Source: Croceicoccus bisphenolivorans
GTDB taxonomy: Bacteria > Pseudomonadota > Alphaproteobacteria > Sphingomonadales > Sphingomonadaceae
Direction: 5' to 3'
Length of the DNA: 64,000 nt
Assembly (NCBI RefSeq): GCF_001634625.1
Contig: NZ_LRSE01000008.1
Span: forward strand, 101,847-165,846
In this document: positions 31,602 through 40,455 of the stretch, piece after piece
Layout of the letters: each line of letters opens with the position of its first letter
How positions within the stretch are numbered: the stretch's first letter is position 1
Position numbers and translations under genes: made by a program
Notes under the pieces: model-generated
Databases searched by the model: none
What the model saw: the letters and a program-made list of their open reading frames with translations, nothing else
Told to the model about the DNA's origin: nothing

Positions 31602-33325
31602 GACACGCCCTCCTCTGAATAGATCGCAAGAGCCACGGGCAGGATCGTCGGCGCGTAGAACCGCTCTACTCCGGCCGAGAGCGCGGTCCTGACAACCTCC
31701 GGATTGGCCAGCGCATTGCCCCGGACAGAGGTGGCACCTTGCAACGATTGCTTAAGACCGTCGGCATCGGCCGCCAGCAGCGGATCGAGATCGAGCGCAT
31801 CGTCGGCCCCGTCCGCACCCGGTGCGCTGACACGCGCGCGGACACCTTCGGGCAGCCAGTCGAGAACACAGCCAAGATAGCGATCATCGCGTTCCGACGG
31901 GATTTCGGTGGGCAGTTCGCCCGCGAAGACCAATCCGGCCTCTCCATCGATCGTCACCGTTTCTCCTGCGCGTGCGACAAGCCCGTCGCCCGTGCCGACG
32001 ACACAGGGGCGGCCCAGCGCACGGCTGACGACAGCGGCGTGCGAGGTCGATCCGCCCTGTTCGGTCACGATGCCGCGTGCGGCGATCATGCCGTGAATAT
32101 CGTCCGGGCTGGTCGTCTTGCGCACAAGGATGACCGCTTTGCCCTCTGCGGCAAGCCGTTCGGCTTCATCGGAATCGGCGACGAGCACGCCCGATGCCGC
32201 GCCGGGGCAAGCACCCTCGCCCTTGGCGATGACGGGCTGATCGTCGCCGCCCGATGTCAGTCGCGGCAGGAGCATCGCGCTCGCCTGTTCGGCAGTCACG
32301 CGCGAAAGTGCGGTGGCGATATCGATCGCGCCTTCTTCCACCATGTCGACCGCAAACCGCATCGCCGCCTGCGGCGCGCGTTTGGCAGACCGGCTCTGCA
32401 ACAAGTAGAGTTCGCCGGTCTGGACCGTGAATTCGATGTCCTGAACGTCGCGGTTCTCGCTCTCCAGCCGGGCCGACGCCTCCAGCAGGCGGGCATGGGC
32501 GTCCGGTTCGCGTTCCCGCATCACATCAAGCGGCAGCGGGGTGAACTTGCCGGAAACGACATCCTCGCCCTGCGCACGCGGCAGGTATTCGCCATAGGGC
32601 GCCTTGTCGCCAGTCAGCGGATTGCGGCTGAAAAGCACGCCGGTCCCGCTTCGATCGTCGAGGTTGCCGAAGATCATCGACTGGACGGTAACCGCCGTAC
32701 CCAGATCGTCGGGAATATTGTTGTGCTTGCGATAGCGCTTGGCCCGGCGCGTGTTCCAACTGTCGAACACGGCGCGGATAGCGCCGGTCAGCTGCTCGCG
32801 CGGGGTGGCGGGCATCGGCGTTCCGAAGCCGGCAAGCTGCTCGCGCCAGTCGGCAGGAGCGCCGCTGCCTTCAGCCTCGAAAGGTTGCTTGAGCACGATG
32901 CCGGCATAGAGTTCGACGAAGCGGCGATGCGTATCGCGGGCAAAGTCGGCCATGCCGGTCTCTGCCGCCAGTGCCGCCTCGCTATCGTCGTCGATGCCAA
33001 GGTTCAGCACCGTGTCCATCATGCCCGGCATGGAGATGGCCGCACCGGACCGGACGGAAACCAGCAGTCGCTTGTCGCCTCTGCCGAACGTGCGGCCCAT
33101 CTGCTCTTCCAGCCATGCCATCGCACTGTCGACCTCGTCCTCCAGCCCCGGCGGCATCGCGCCCGCTTCCTGATACGCGAGGCACGCTTTCGTGGTGATC
33201 GCAAAGGCAGGCGGAACCGGCAGGCCAAGCGCCTTCATGTCCGCGATCGACTTCGCCTTGCCGCCCACGAGTTCGCGGGTGACCGCCCCCTCTCCGTCGA
33301 GAAGGACAATCCATTCGTAGCTCAT
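31598..33325 (-). CDS. Pyruvate-phosphate-dikinase-like phosphotransferase lacking the PEP/pyruvate domain
   Basis: A 575-residue protein matching the first two thirds of PPDK. ATP-grasp motifs are GGKAKSIADMKALGLPVPPA (21-40), LLVSVRSGAAISMPGMMDT (87-105), FGNLDDRSGTGVLFSRNP (219-236) and the ATP site YLLQSRSAKR. The swivelling domain has the phosphohistidine H429 in EQGGSTSHAAVVSRALG. PPDK continues for about 350 more residues as a PEP/pyruvate barrel; here it stops after about 130 residues of unrelated sequence. So phosphate should pass from ATP to H429 and then to an unknown acceptor. It is operon-linked to a second phosphohistidine-type protein. Confidence 0.88.
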   Translation of the reverse strand: MSYEWIVLLDGEGAVTRELVGGKAKSIADMKALGLPVPPAFAITTKACLAYQEAGAMPPGLEDEVDSAMAWLEEQMGRTFGRGDKRLLVSVRSGAAISMPGMMDTVLNLGIDDDSEAALAAETGMADFARDTHRRFVELYAGIVLKQPFEAEGSGAPADWREQLAGFGTPMPATPREQLTGAIRAVFDSWNTRRAKRYRKHNNIPDDLGTAVTVQSMIFGNLDDRSGTGVLFSRNPLTGDKAPYGEYLPRAQGEDVVSGKFTPLPLDVMREREPDAHARLLEASARLESENRDVQDIEFTVQTGELYLLQSRSAKRAPQAAMRFAVDMVEEGAIDIATALSRVTAEQASAMLLPRLTSGGDDQPVIAKGEGACPGAASGVLVADSDEAERLAAEGKAVILVRKTTSPDDIHGMIAARGIVTEQGGSTSHAAVVSRALGRPCVVGTGDGLVARAGETVTIDGEAGLVFAGELPTEIPSERDDRYLGCVLDWLPEGVRARVSAPGADGADDALDLDPLLAADADGLKQSLQGATSVRGNALANPEVVRTALSAGVERFYAPTILPVALAIYSEEGVS

Positions 33326-33329
33326 CGGC

Positions 33330-33944
33330 TTACTCCTCCCGCTCGCGGCCCATGATGCGCAGCAGGTCCTCGTGCAGTTCGAACCACACGGTGTGATAGC
33401 TCTCGCGCCGGATATCGCTGACCCATTCGTGATCGCCGTCCTCGGCCTTCTCCAGCGCTTCCAGCAGCTTGTCGGAGTAAACCTTGAGGCGCGGCAGCCG
33501 CGCGGCCAGACGGGTAAGGATCGGCTCGACTTGTTCGTGCACAGCGCCCAGCCGGTCGATGACATCGGCGTCGTAGTCTTCGTCGGAATGGTCGTTGGCG
33601 ACAGCCTTGCCGCCCACTGTCATCGTCTGCCAATCGGTGATGACCTGCTTGAGGGTGACGTTCACCCGCTCGAACGCTTCGTAAGGCTGAACGAAGGCGC
33701 TGTCCTCTCGCAATGCGCCGAACACCAGCGGATAGCGGGCGCGGAGCGTAACGTCGGTCAGCGGCGCGACCATGTAACGATCGCCATTTGCCATCACCCG
33801 CCCGCCGGCGACTGCGGCGGCAAGCTGTGCCTCCACTTCGGCAACCGGCATCGCGATGATTCCCGCGATTTCCGGCGCGGTCGAATTGCGTTTCAGCGCG
33901 GTGCCGTGCAGCACGGTTTCCCGCGTGTTCATGCCCGCGCTCAT
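33330..33944 (-). CDS. Unknown protein of the split dikinase operon
   Basis: A 204-residue protein that I do not recognise. The N-terminal 75 residues (TAPEIAGIIAMPVAEVEAQLA, then GGRVMANGDRYMVAPL) look like a winged-helix-type fold. The rest is helical with acidic patches (DHSDEDYDADVIDRLGAVHEQ) and a conserved-looking SDIRRESYHTVWFELHEDLL end. It overlaps the upstream gene by ATGA and sits 4 nt before the dikinase-like gene, so it is most likely a subunit or dedicated helper of that enzyme. Confidence 0.75.
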   Translation of the reverse strand: MSAGMNTRETVLHGTALKRNSTAPEIAGIIAMPVAEVEAQLAAAVAGGRVMANGDRYMVAPLTDVTLRARYPLVFGALREDSAFVQPYEAFERVNVTLKQVITDWQTMTVGGKAVANDHSDEDYDADVIDRLGAVHEQVEPILTRLAARLPRLKVYSDKLLEALEKAEDGDHEWVSDIRRESYHTVWFELHEDLLRIMGREREE

Positions 33945-34693
33945 GCCGCGCCTCCTTCATGCCGCCAGACCTTGCCGGTCCGGTCGATCTTTTCCTGGTA
34001 ATCCTCTGCCGTCTTGGCATCGGCGCTGGCCTCGATCGTCACCGTGTCGCCGTCGCGGATGCCGGTGACCTTGGCGTTCATCAGGCAGGGAATGTTGTAT
34101 TCGCGCGAAAGTATGCCGAGGTGCGATCGCACCGTGCCGCCGGCACAGATGACCCCTGCAAACTGGTCGATGATCGGCGCGGTCAGCGTGCCGCCCGAAT
34201 CGTCGATTACCGCGATGGTGCCCGGCGGCACACCGTCGGTCAGGTATTGCAGCACCCGCTCGTTCGACCGGATGTAGCGTGCCGTGCCGGTCACGTTGCG
34301 GGCATGGCGAACCACGTTGTCGCCCACGCCGCACAGGGCCATGCCATTCTCGTCCAGCTCTCCGACAGGGGCGTCGGGATGCTCGAACATGAAGCTGTCG
34401 CCCTTGCCGTCGGCATCGGGACCGGGTTTGTAGATCGCGGGATTTTCGCCAACCGAAACGGCGGCGGACCAGTCGAAGCGATAGCCGCTTGCCAGCACGC
34501 TCCGCTCCACATCCTGCATCATGCCCGCATCGACCAGCGCCGTGTTGCCGGACATTGCAAAAAGCGCCCAGTCCTGCCCCGAAGCGGCATAGGCATCGCG
34601 CACTTTCCCGCGCACCAGCGCCAGAATAGCCTCGGCCAGCGGAGTCGCCTCCGGCCCGGCGTGGCGCAATTCGTCTATCGGCAGGTTCTTCAA
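33941..34693 (-). CDS. PEP-utilising-enzyme mobile (phosphohistidine) domain protein
   Basis: A 250-residue protein whose C-terminal half has the swivelling-domain signature: AGVICAGGTVRSHLGILSRE, with H191 in the phosphohistidine position, followed by IPCLMNAKVTGIRDGDTV. The first 170 residues are unfamiliar (FAMSGNTALVDAGMMQDVE; VSVGENPAIYKPGPDADGKG). The start is uncertain. A TTG at 34693 has GGGAG eight bases upstream; another TTG at 34747 would add 18 residues but crowd the operator at 34765. It is first in the operon, so two proteins with candidate phosphohistidines are co-expressed. Confidence 0.75.
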   Translation of the reverse strand: MKNLPIDELRHAGPEATPLAEAILALVRGKVRDAYAASGQDWALFAMSGNTALVDAGMMQDVERSVLASGYRFDWSAAVSVGENPAIYKPGPDADGKGDSFMFEHPDAPVGELDENGMALCGVGDNVVRHARNVTGTARYIRSNERVLQYLTDGVPPGTIAVIDDSGGTLTAPIIDQFAGVICAGGTVRSHLGILSREYNIPCLMNAKVTGIRDGDTVTIEASADAKTAEDYQEKIDRTGKVWRHEGGAA

Positions 34694-34764
34694 GCCATCG
34701 ACTCCCGTGTTTCCTCTTGCTTCGCATCCTGCGCGGTGCTGACGCAACCACCATATCGGCGAAA

Positions 34765-34775
34765 TCGTTTGACGA
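34765..34775. promoter_or_regulatory. GntR/FadR-type operator (TCGTTTGACGA)
   Basis: A perfect TCGT-N3-ACGA palindrome, extended as AAATCGT-TTG-ACGATAT, in the divergent region between the dikinase-like operon and surE. It matches the TNGTNNNACNA consensus of FadR-subfamily GntR proteins and recurs through the catabolic region. Confidence 0.75.
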
Positions 34776-34845
34776 TATTGATCGATAATGCGATCAGCAT
34801 CAAGCTAGAAAATGCACGAATGTGAAAGAGAGAGGCGACATTTCC

Positions 34846-35604
34846 ATGGGCAAGCGCATCCTGATCGTGAATGACGACGGAATCGACGGAGAGGGGATCA
34901 TTCTCCTCGAAAAGATCGCGCGCACGTTTTCCGACGACGTCTGGGTCGTCGCGCCGGACGAGGAGCGTTCGGGCGCGGGGCATTCGATGTCGATTTCCCA
35001 CCCGATCCGCATCCGCCAGCGCGACGAACGGCACTTTGCCGTACGCGGCACGCCGACCGATTGTGCGCTGCTGGGCATTCACGAGCTGATCCCCGACAGG
35101 AAGCCGGACGTAATCCTTTCCGGCATCAACCGCGGCCCGAACCTGGGCGAGGACATGACTTATTCCGGCACCTGTTCGGCGGCGATGGAAGGGGCCGTGC
35201 TGGGCATTCCCGGCATCGCGCTCAGCCAGATCATCCGGTACAAGAGCACGATCCACTGGCCGACGGCGGAAAAGTACGCGCCCGTCGTGCTCGAAAGGCT
35301 GCTGGCGATGGACTGGACGCCCGGCCAGTTCATGAACGTCAACTTCCCCAACTGCGCCCCCGAAGACGTGAAGGGCATCCGCGTGACGAAAATGGGCCAG
35401 CGGCCCGACGGCGCGTTCCGCCCGGTTGGCCGCGTCGACGAACGGCATGTCCCCTACTGGTGGATCAAGATCAACTTCCCCAACGGCGGGAACGAGCCGG
35501 GCAACGACCTGCAGGCCGCGCTCGACAACGAGGTATCGATCACCCCGCTGCAACTCGACATGACCGATCATGCCGCCCATGCGCGAATGCAGGCCATGTT
35601 CTGA
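34846..35604 (+). CDS. surE-like: SurE-family 5'/3'-nucleotidase (acid phosphatase)
   Basis: A 252-residue SurE phosphatase. The metal-binding motif is ILIVNDDGIDGEGI; VVAPDEERSGAGHSMSIS, VRGTPTDCALLG and LSGINRGPNLGEDMTYSGT complete the active site. It hydrolyses phosphate monoesters such as nucleotides. Housekeeping surE normally lies beside pcm or rpoS-like genes; this copy is instead divergent from a kinase-like operon and shares its operator, suggesting that it works on a phosphorylated intermediate of that pathway. The start is the ATG before GKRILIVND; an upstream GTG is less likely. Confidence 0.9.
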   Translation: MGKRILIVNDDGIDGEGIILLEKIARTFSDDVWVVAPDEERSGAGHSMSISHPIRIRQRDERHFAVRGTPTDCALLGIHELIPDRKPDVILSGINRGPNLGEDMTYSGTCSAAMEGAVLGIPGIALSQIIRYKSTIHWPTAEKYAPVVLERLLAMDWTPGQFMNVNFPNCAPEDVKGIRVTKMGQRPDGAFRPVGRVDERHVPYWWIKINFPNGGNEPGNDLQAALDNEVSITPLQLDMTDHAAHARMQAMF

Positions 35605-36192
35605 TCAGAGCAGCATGATCGCCATACCCGCGTCCATCACGACATGTGGAAGCGCCGAACGCCTGAGTTCGGCCTTCTGCGCGGCATAATCCGCAGCCGA
35701 ACTCTCGAGAAGCCGAGCGGGCATGGCGAATGCGAGGACGAGCGTGGCAATGGCGTCCACGGTGAAGACCAGCCCGATGACAGTGGCGGCCAGTGGCGTT
35801 GCGGCCACGTCGGCGTGGTGCATTCCGGCGTGGTGAGACGGAGCGTTTCCGGCAGGCATCAGGACGATGGCATAGATCATCGCGACCGTGGCCAGCGCGT
35901 GATAGGCAGAGCCGCCGGCCTCCCCCCCCTTCCCGCCGCGCACGGCGAATGCGAACCGGCAGACGAGCACAACCGCTGCCACCGCAAGGATCCAGAACGC
36001 GACCCGTTCGGCCAGCGTGCCCCAGAGCGGCGCGAACATCGCGGCCATCACGCCATTCATCACGACATGCGCGGCATGGGCTTCGGCATTGGACAGCCAT
36101 GACCGCCCGTTCGCGCCGGGGCCGACAAGTTCGTAAAGGCTGAACGCCGCAGCGACGGCAAAGAGAAGCAGGAACGGCAACGAGCCGGTCAC
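35605..36192 (-). CDS. DUF5134-like histidine-rich membrane protein
   Basis: A 195-residue integral membrane protein with about five hydrophobic segments and histidine-containing motifs (EAHAAHVVMNGVMAAMF; SHHAGMHHADV; LPHVVMDAGMAIMLL). The pattern HVVMN/HVVMD occurs twice, suggesting metal binding within the membrane. I assign it tentatively to DUF5134. A GTG start overlaps the stop of the thiolase-like gene (GTGA), so it is the last gene of the operon running leftward from about 43.8 kb. Confidence 0.65.
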   Translation of the reverse strand: MTGSLPFLLLFAVAAAFSLYELVGPGANGRSWLSNAEAHAAHVVMNGVMAAMFAPLWGTLAERVAFWILAVAAVVLVCRFAFAVRGGKGGEAGGSAYHALATVAMIYAIVLMPAGNAPSHHAGMHHADVAATPLAATVIGLVFTVDAIATLVLAFAMPARLLESSAADYAAQKAELRRSALPHVVMDAGMAIMLL

Positions 36193-37418
36193 GCCTTCTC
36201 CAGAATGGTGACCGCGGACATGCCGTCCTCCACCCCGTAGAAACCGCCGGAATTCTCGGCCACGGCGATGCGCGCGCCGTCCACCTGCCGAACGCCAGCT
36301 TCGCCGCGCAGCTGGGTCACCAGTTCGTGGATCTGGCCGGTGCCTGTAGCGCCAAGCGGATGTCCCTTGGAAACGAGGCCGCCCGACACATTGACCGGAA
36401 TGCGCCCGCCCAGCGACAGTTCGCCGCGTTCGGCGGCCGGCCCCGCCTCGCCCGGCAAGCAAAGGCCCAGCCCCTCCACCTGAAGAATCTCGCCGATGGA
36501 ACTGGCGTCGTGCACTTCGGCAAGGTCGCAGTCGGCGGGCGACAATCCGGCCCGCTCGAAGGTCTCTGCAGCCGCCAGCCGCGTCACGTGGTTGGCATAA
36601 TCGTCAGGCGCGCGATCCTGCCCCGTGCGCGAATTCCATGCCCGCACCTGCACGGCCCGACCGGTACCGACGCGCCGCGCGAACGCCTCGGATACGACGA
36701 TGGCCGCGCTCGCCCCGTCACTGATCGGCGCGCACATCGGCACCGTCAGCGGCCACGAAACATTCGGCGCGGCCAGCACGTCTTCAATCGTCATCGGATC
36801 GCGATATTGCGAAAGGGGGTTGTCCACCGAATGAACGTGGTTCTTGGCCGCGACCGCCGCGATCTGGCGCTGCGTCGTGCCGTAAGTCTTCATGTGCAGC
36901 CGTGCCTGCGCGGCATAGGCATCCATCATCGCGTTCGGCCCCGGCCCGTCGAACCCCTCCGGCGGAGGGGCGAGCAATGGCCGCGTATCCTCGACATATT
37001 GCTTCGCCAGCGCGATATCGAGCGGCTGCTGGAACACGGCGAATTTTTTCTCGCGGTCGCGGCTGTAGAGCTTCTCCACACCGACAACCAATGCGACCTC
37101 GCTGATCCCGGCCTCTACCTGCATGATCGCCTGGTGCAGGCCGATCGTCGAACTGGCGCAGGCTGCCTCGACCGTCAGCGTGCGCACGCCGGAAATGCCC
37201 AGCGGTCTCAGTGCGAACTGGCTGGGGATCGACATCTCGCCGGCAAAGAATCCCTGTACCACGGTGGCATAGACGGTGCTGTCGATCTGCGCCGCCTTGA
37301 TACCGGCATCGCCCAGCGCCAGCGTCACCGCTTCCTGCACAAGATCGGTATGCGTGCGATCGAGATGCCGCCCGAACTGCGTCATCCCCACGCCGAGGAT
37401 CAGGGCTTTTCCGCTCAT
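36189..37418 (-). CDS. Thiolase-like (SCP-x/lipid-transfer type) acyl-CoA acetyltransferase
   Basis: A 409-residue thiolase-superfamily protein of the SCP-x/lipid-transfer class. The nucleophile cysteine is in VEAACASSTIGLHQAI. The conserved histidine is in GGLVSKGHPLGATGTGQIHEL, and ENSGGFYG replaces the CxG motif of classical thiolases, as is usual in this class. The ATG before SGKALILGVG was chosen. Proteins of this type cleave beta-keto acyl-CoA with branched or steroid side chains, which fits the other branched-chain enzymes in the region. Confidence 0.85.
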   Translation of the reverse strand: MSGKALILGVGMTQFGRHLDRTHTDLVQEAVTLALGDAGIKAAQIDSTVYATVVQGFFAGEMSIPSQFALRPLGISGVRTLTVEAACASSTIGLHQAIMQVEAGISEVALVVGVEKLYSRDREKKFAVFQQPLDIALAKQYVEDTRPLLAPPPEGFDGPGPNAMMDAYAAQARLHMKTYGTTQRQIAAVAAKNHVHSVDNPLSQYRDPMTIEDVLAAPNVSWPLTVPMCAPISDGASAAIVVSEAFARRVGTGRAVQVRAWNSRTGQDRAPDDYANHVTRLAAAETFERAGLSPADCDLAEVHDASSIGEILQVEGLGLCLPGEAGPAAERGELSLGGRIPVNVSGGLVSKGHPLGATGTGQIHELVTQLRGEAGVRQVDGARIAVAENSGGFYGVEDGMSAVTILEKA

Positions 37419-37428
37419 TTCCGGCCGC

Positions 37429-38976
37429 TCATATCGTCTTGCCCTGCCCTTCCCAGAATGGCTTGCGCAGTTCCGCGCGGCTGATCTTGCCGGCATTGGT
37501 GCGCGGCAGGGCATCGACCCTGCTGATGGACTTCGGCGTCTTTACCGGCCCCAGCCGGTCGCGCACGAATGTGCCCACCGCCTCCGCATCCAGATCGCGC
37601 CCGCTGTGCATTTCGACGAAGGCGGCGACTTCCTCGCCCCACTTGTCATGCGGCACACCGATCACGGCGCATTGCGCGATGTCGGGATGGGCCAGCAGGG
37701 CGTCTTCCACTTCGGCGGGATAGACGTTGAATCCGCCGGAAATGATCATGTCCTTCTTGCGGTCGACGACATAGAACCAGCCGTCCTCGTCCCGCACGCC
37801 GACATCGCCCGTGTGGTGCCAGCCGAATGCGGAGACCTCCGCCGTCGCTTCGGGGTTGTTGTAATAGCCCTGCATCACCAGCGGACCGCGCACGACGATC
37901 TCTCCCCGCTCTCCGGGTCCGAGGATATTGCCAGCGTCGTCCATGATCTCGACGATGGAAAGCAGGTTAGGCCGTCCGCAGCTGCCCGGATGAGCCAGTT
38001 CGCCGTCTGCGTTCAGGTGCTCGTGCGGCGGCATGGCGGTGACGCACATCGGCGCCTCGGTCTGGCCGAAGCTGGCGTTCATCACCGGGCCGAACACGCG
38101 GATCGCCTGCTTCAACCGCTCCAGCGCCATCGGCGCACCGGCGTAGGATATGTATTCGAGGCTGGAGAGATCGAAACTCTCAACCCCGGGATGGTCCAAC
38201 ATCATGTAGATCGCCGTGGGCGGCAGGAACATGTATGTCACGCGGTGCGTCTCGATCGCGCGCAGCACCGCCTCGGGCTCGAATTTCGGCAGGACCACCA
38301 CGGTCCCGCCCAGTGCCATGCTGGCCAGCGCCAGCGGTCCTGCGGCATGGGTCATGGGAGCCGCCACGCAGTTCACCGGCGGCACCTTCATCGGCATCGA
38401 CGCAACGAGGCTGGAGACGAGCGCCTGCCAGTTGCCGTTCGAAAGCATCACGCCCTTCGATCGGCCGGTCGTTCCACCAGTATTCGCAAGGAAGGCCAGT
38501 TCGTCATCAAGCCCGTCGCGACGCTGCGGCACGGGCGATGCATCGTTCGCCTTGTCCTCAAGGAAGAAGTCGCAGCCATCGATTGGTCCGTCCAGCGCGA
38601 TGATGCGCCGGATGCGCGGGCATTGTTCGCGAAGGGCCGGAACCCGATCGCCCACTTCCTGCGCGATGAACACGGTATCGATGTCGAGCAGGTCGAACAG
38701 GTAGGCATTTTCGGCCACGCCCGCGCGGTGGTTGGCCATCGCCCAGACGCCATCGGCACGCAGAATGCCAAGGATCGCCTCGAACGCGACCGGCGCATTG
38801 CCGCTCAGCACCGCGGCATGAGCACCAGGCGCGAAGCCGTCGGCGACCAGCATGTTGGCGATGGCGCGCGAACGCTCGGCCACTTCGGCGTAAGTCCGCG
38901 TACCCGCGTCGGTCACGAGGCACGGGCGGCTTGCCGCGATCCGTGCACCGCGATCGAAGAAGTCGATCATCCGCAT
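37429..38976 (-). CDS. AMP-forming acyl-CoA synthetase
   Basis: A 515-residue ANL-superfamily ligase that activates a carboxylic acid as acyl-AMP and then acyl-CoA. The P-loop is LANTGGTTGRSKGVMLS, motif A5 is FGQTEAPM, and YNNPEATAEVSAFGWHHTGDVG with VVDRKKDMIISGGFNVYPAEVE forms the hinge and C-terminal domain. The catalytic lysine lies in TNAGKISRAELR. Substrate cannot be read from sequence. It is located between the thiolase-like and carboxylase genes in one operon. Confidence 0.9.
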   Translation of the reverse strand: MRMIDFFDRGARIAASRPCLVTDAGTRTYAEVAERSRAIANMLVADGFAPGAHAAVLSGNAPVAFEAILGILRADGVWAMANHRAGVAENAYLFDLLDIDTVFIAQEVGDRVPALREQCPRIRRIIALDGPIDGCDFFLEDKANDASPVPQRRDGLDDELAFLANTGGTTGRSKGVMLSNGNWQALVSSLVASMPMKVPPVNCVAAPMTHAAGPLALASMALGGTVVVLPKFEPEAVLRAIETHRVTYMFLPPTAIYMMLDHPGVESFDLSSLEYISYAGAPMALERLKQAIRVFGPVMNASFGQTEAPMCVTAMPPHEHLNADGELAHPGSCGRPNLLSIVEIMDDAGNILGPGERGEIVVRGPLVMQGYYNNPEATAEVSAFGWHHTGDVGVRDEDGWFYVVDRKKDMIISGGFNVYPAEVEDALLAHPDIAQCAVIGVPHDKWGEEVAAFVEMHSGRDLDAEAVGTFVRDRLGPVKTPKSISRVDALPRTNAGKISRAELRKPFWEGQGKTI

Positions 38977-38993
38977 GATCGTACCCCTTCCGT

Positions 38994-40451
38994 TCAGAGC
39001 CGCATCGTCAGGTCGAGCTGTTCGGAGCGCAGCTGGACGTAGGGCGTCCGTGCCACCTTCATCAGGCGCGCGACCTGCTCCAGTTCGGGCGAGGACAGCG
39101 TGGGATAATCACGCGCCGGCGGGCCGGACTTGCGCATCAGCTCGATGTCGGCTGCCGGAACCAGCGCGCGCAGGATCAGTTCGTCGTCATCCTCGCCCGT
39201 ACCGTGACGGCGGCGCAGTTCCGCCACGTCCGGCTGTTCCGGCGGATTGGCGACCAGTTCCTTTGCGCGCGGCATGGACATGATCTGGTCCATCACGTTC
39301 TCGTCGATGGGTGCCACGGGTTCGCCGTAGAAACCGGCGGCGTACTGGATCACCTCGTCGGGAATGACCGAATAACGCTTGCCGGTCACGATGTTCAACA
39401 CGGCCAGCGTGCCGACCAGCTGAGCGAACGGTGTCGCCATGCCGGGATAGCCCAGTTCGCGGCGCACCTTGGCAACTTCGGCCAGAACCTCGGGGAGCTT
39501 CTCCTCCATGGCCTGTTCCTTCAGCTGCGTGCGCAGCGTGCCCATCATGCCGCCCGGAATCTGGTGGCGCAGCGCGGTCACATCGTATTCGAAGTGCTGG
39601 TTCACCAGAAAGCCGGCGGCCTTGCCGACACGCTCGAAATGATCGGCCACCGACTTCAGCTTGCTGACGTCGATATTGTGGGTGTGGCCCATCATCTCGA
39701 CGTTCTTGGTCATGATCTCGATAGAGGGGATCGACGGGCCGTTCGCCATCGGGCGCACAGCGGTGTGCAGTACCGTTACGCCGAATTCGATCGCGTCCAT
39801 GTAGGTCTTGGCCGACTGGCCCAGCATGTTGTTGGCATGCATCTCGATCGGCTTGCCGCGCGCCTTTTCGACGATGGCGGGGACGAGCGTGGAAATACGC
39901 TCACGATCAAGCACGCCGCCGGTATCGTAAAGCAGCAGGCTGTCCACTTCCGGCAGGGCGGAAAGCTTGTCCGCCTTGTCGGCGTAATATTCGTCGGTGT
40001 GAACGGGAGAGAGGGTGAAGAGCATCGTGCCCGCCACCTTGCAGCCGTGGCCTTTCGCGATTCTGGCCAGCCGGTGCATCTTCTCGATATTGAAAAGCAC
40101 GTCATAGAGCCAGAAGCTGCGGATACCGTGGACGCACAGCCGTTCAACCCACAGGTCCATCAGCGCATCGGGCGTGAAGCCGAAAGTCACCGAACCGTTG
40201 GAGCGACAACCGGCACGCAGCGGCGTTTCGGGCATGGATTCGACCAGCATGTCGAGGCCCGCCCACGGGTCCTCGCGGCATTTGCGGATCAGGACTTCGT
40301 GAATTGACGAGCCGGCAAGGCTGATCGTCTCGTACCCGGTCTTGTCGATGATCGGGGTGACGGGCAGTGCCATGCCGGCCTGCATCTTCATGCCCCACAG
40401 GCTCTGCTGGCCATCGCGCATGGTCTCGTCGAGGAACTTGATATGGGCCAT
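38994..40451 (-). CDS. Carboxyltransferase subunit of a biotin-dependent carboxylase (HMGL-like domain)
   Basis: A 485-residue protein with the DRE-TIM signature FLDETMRDGQQSLW and IEMHANNMLGQSAKTYMDAI, followed by the PYC/OADA domain (GGMMGTLRTQLKEQ). It resembles the 5S subunit of transcarboxylase/oxaloacetate decarboxylase. However, the stretch that binds pyruvate in those enzymes (LLRGANLVGY-type) reads LRAGCRSNGSVTFG here, so the acceptor may be another carbonyl compound. No membrane decarboxylase subunits are encoded nearby, arguing for a carboxylase. It is 4 nt downstream of the biotin carboxylase gene. Confidence 0.85.
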   Translation of the reverse strand: MAHIKFLDETMRDGQQSLWGMKMQAGMALPVTPIIDKTGYETISLAGSSIHEVLIRKCREDPWAGLDMLVESMPETPLRAGCRSNGSVTFGFTPDALMDLWVERLCVHGIRSFWLYDVLFNIEKMHRLARIAKGHGCKVAGTMLFTLSPVHTDEYYADKADKLSALPEVDSLLLYDTGGVLDRERISTLVPAIVEKARGKPIEMHANNMLGQSAKTYMDAIEFGVTVLHTAVRPMANGPSIPSIEIMTKNVEMMGHTHNIDVSKLKSVADHFERVGKAAGFLVNQHFEYDVTALRHQIPGGMMGTLRTQLKEQAMEEKLPEVLAEVAKVRRELGYPGMATPFAQLVGTLAVLNIVTGKRYSVIPDEVIQYAAGFYGEPVAPIDENVMDQIMSMPRAKELVANPPEQPDVAELRRRHGTGEDDDELILRALVPAADIELMRKSGPPARDYPTLSSPELEQVARLMKVARTPYVQLRSEQLDLTMRL

Positions 40452-40455
40452 GTGT

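Noticed and set aside
34822..34845. Upstream GTG start for the SurE-like gene
   Set aside because: It would add eight residues before the universally N-terminal ILIVNDDG motif. The ATG at 34846 fits family length better.
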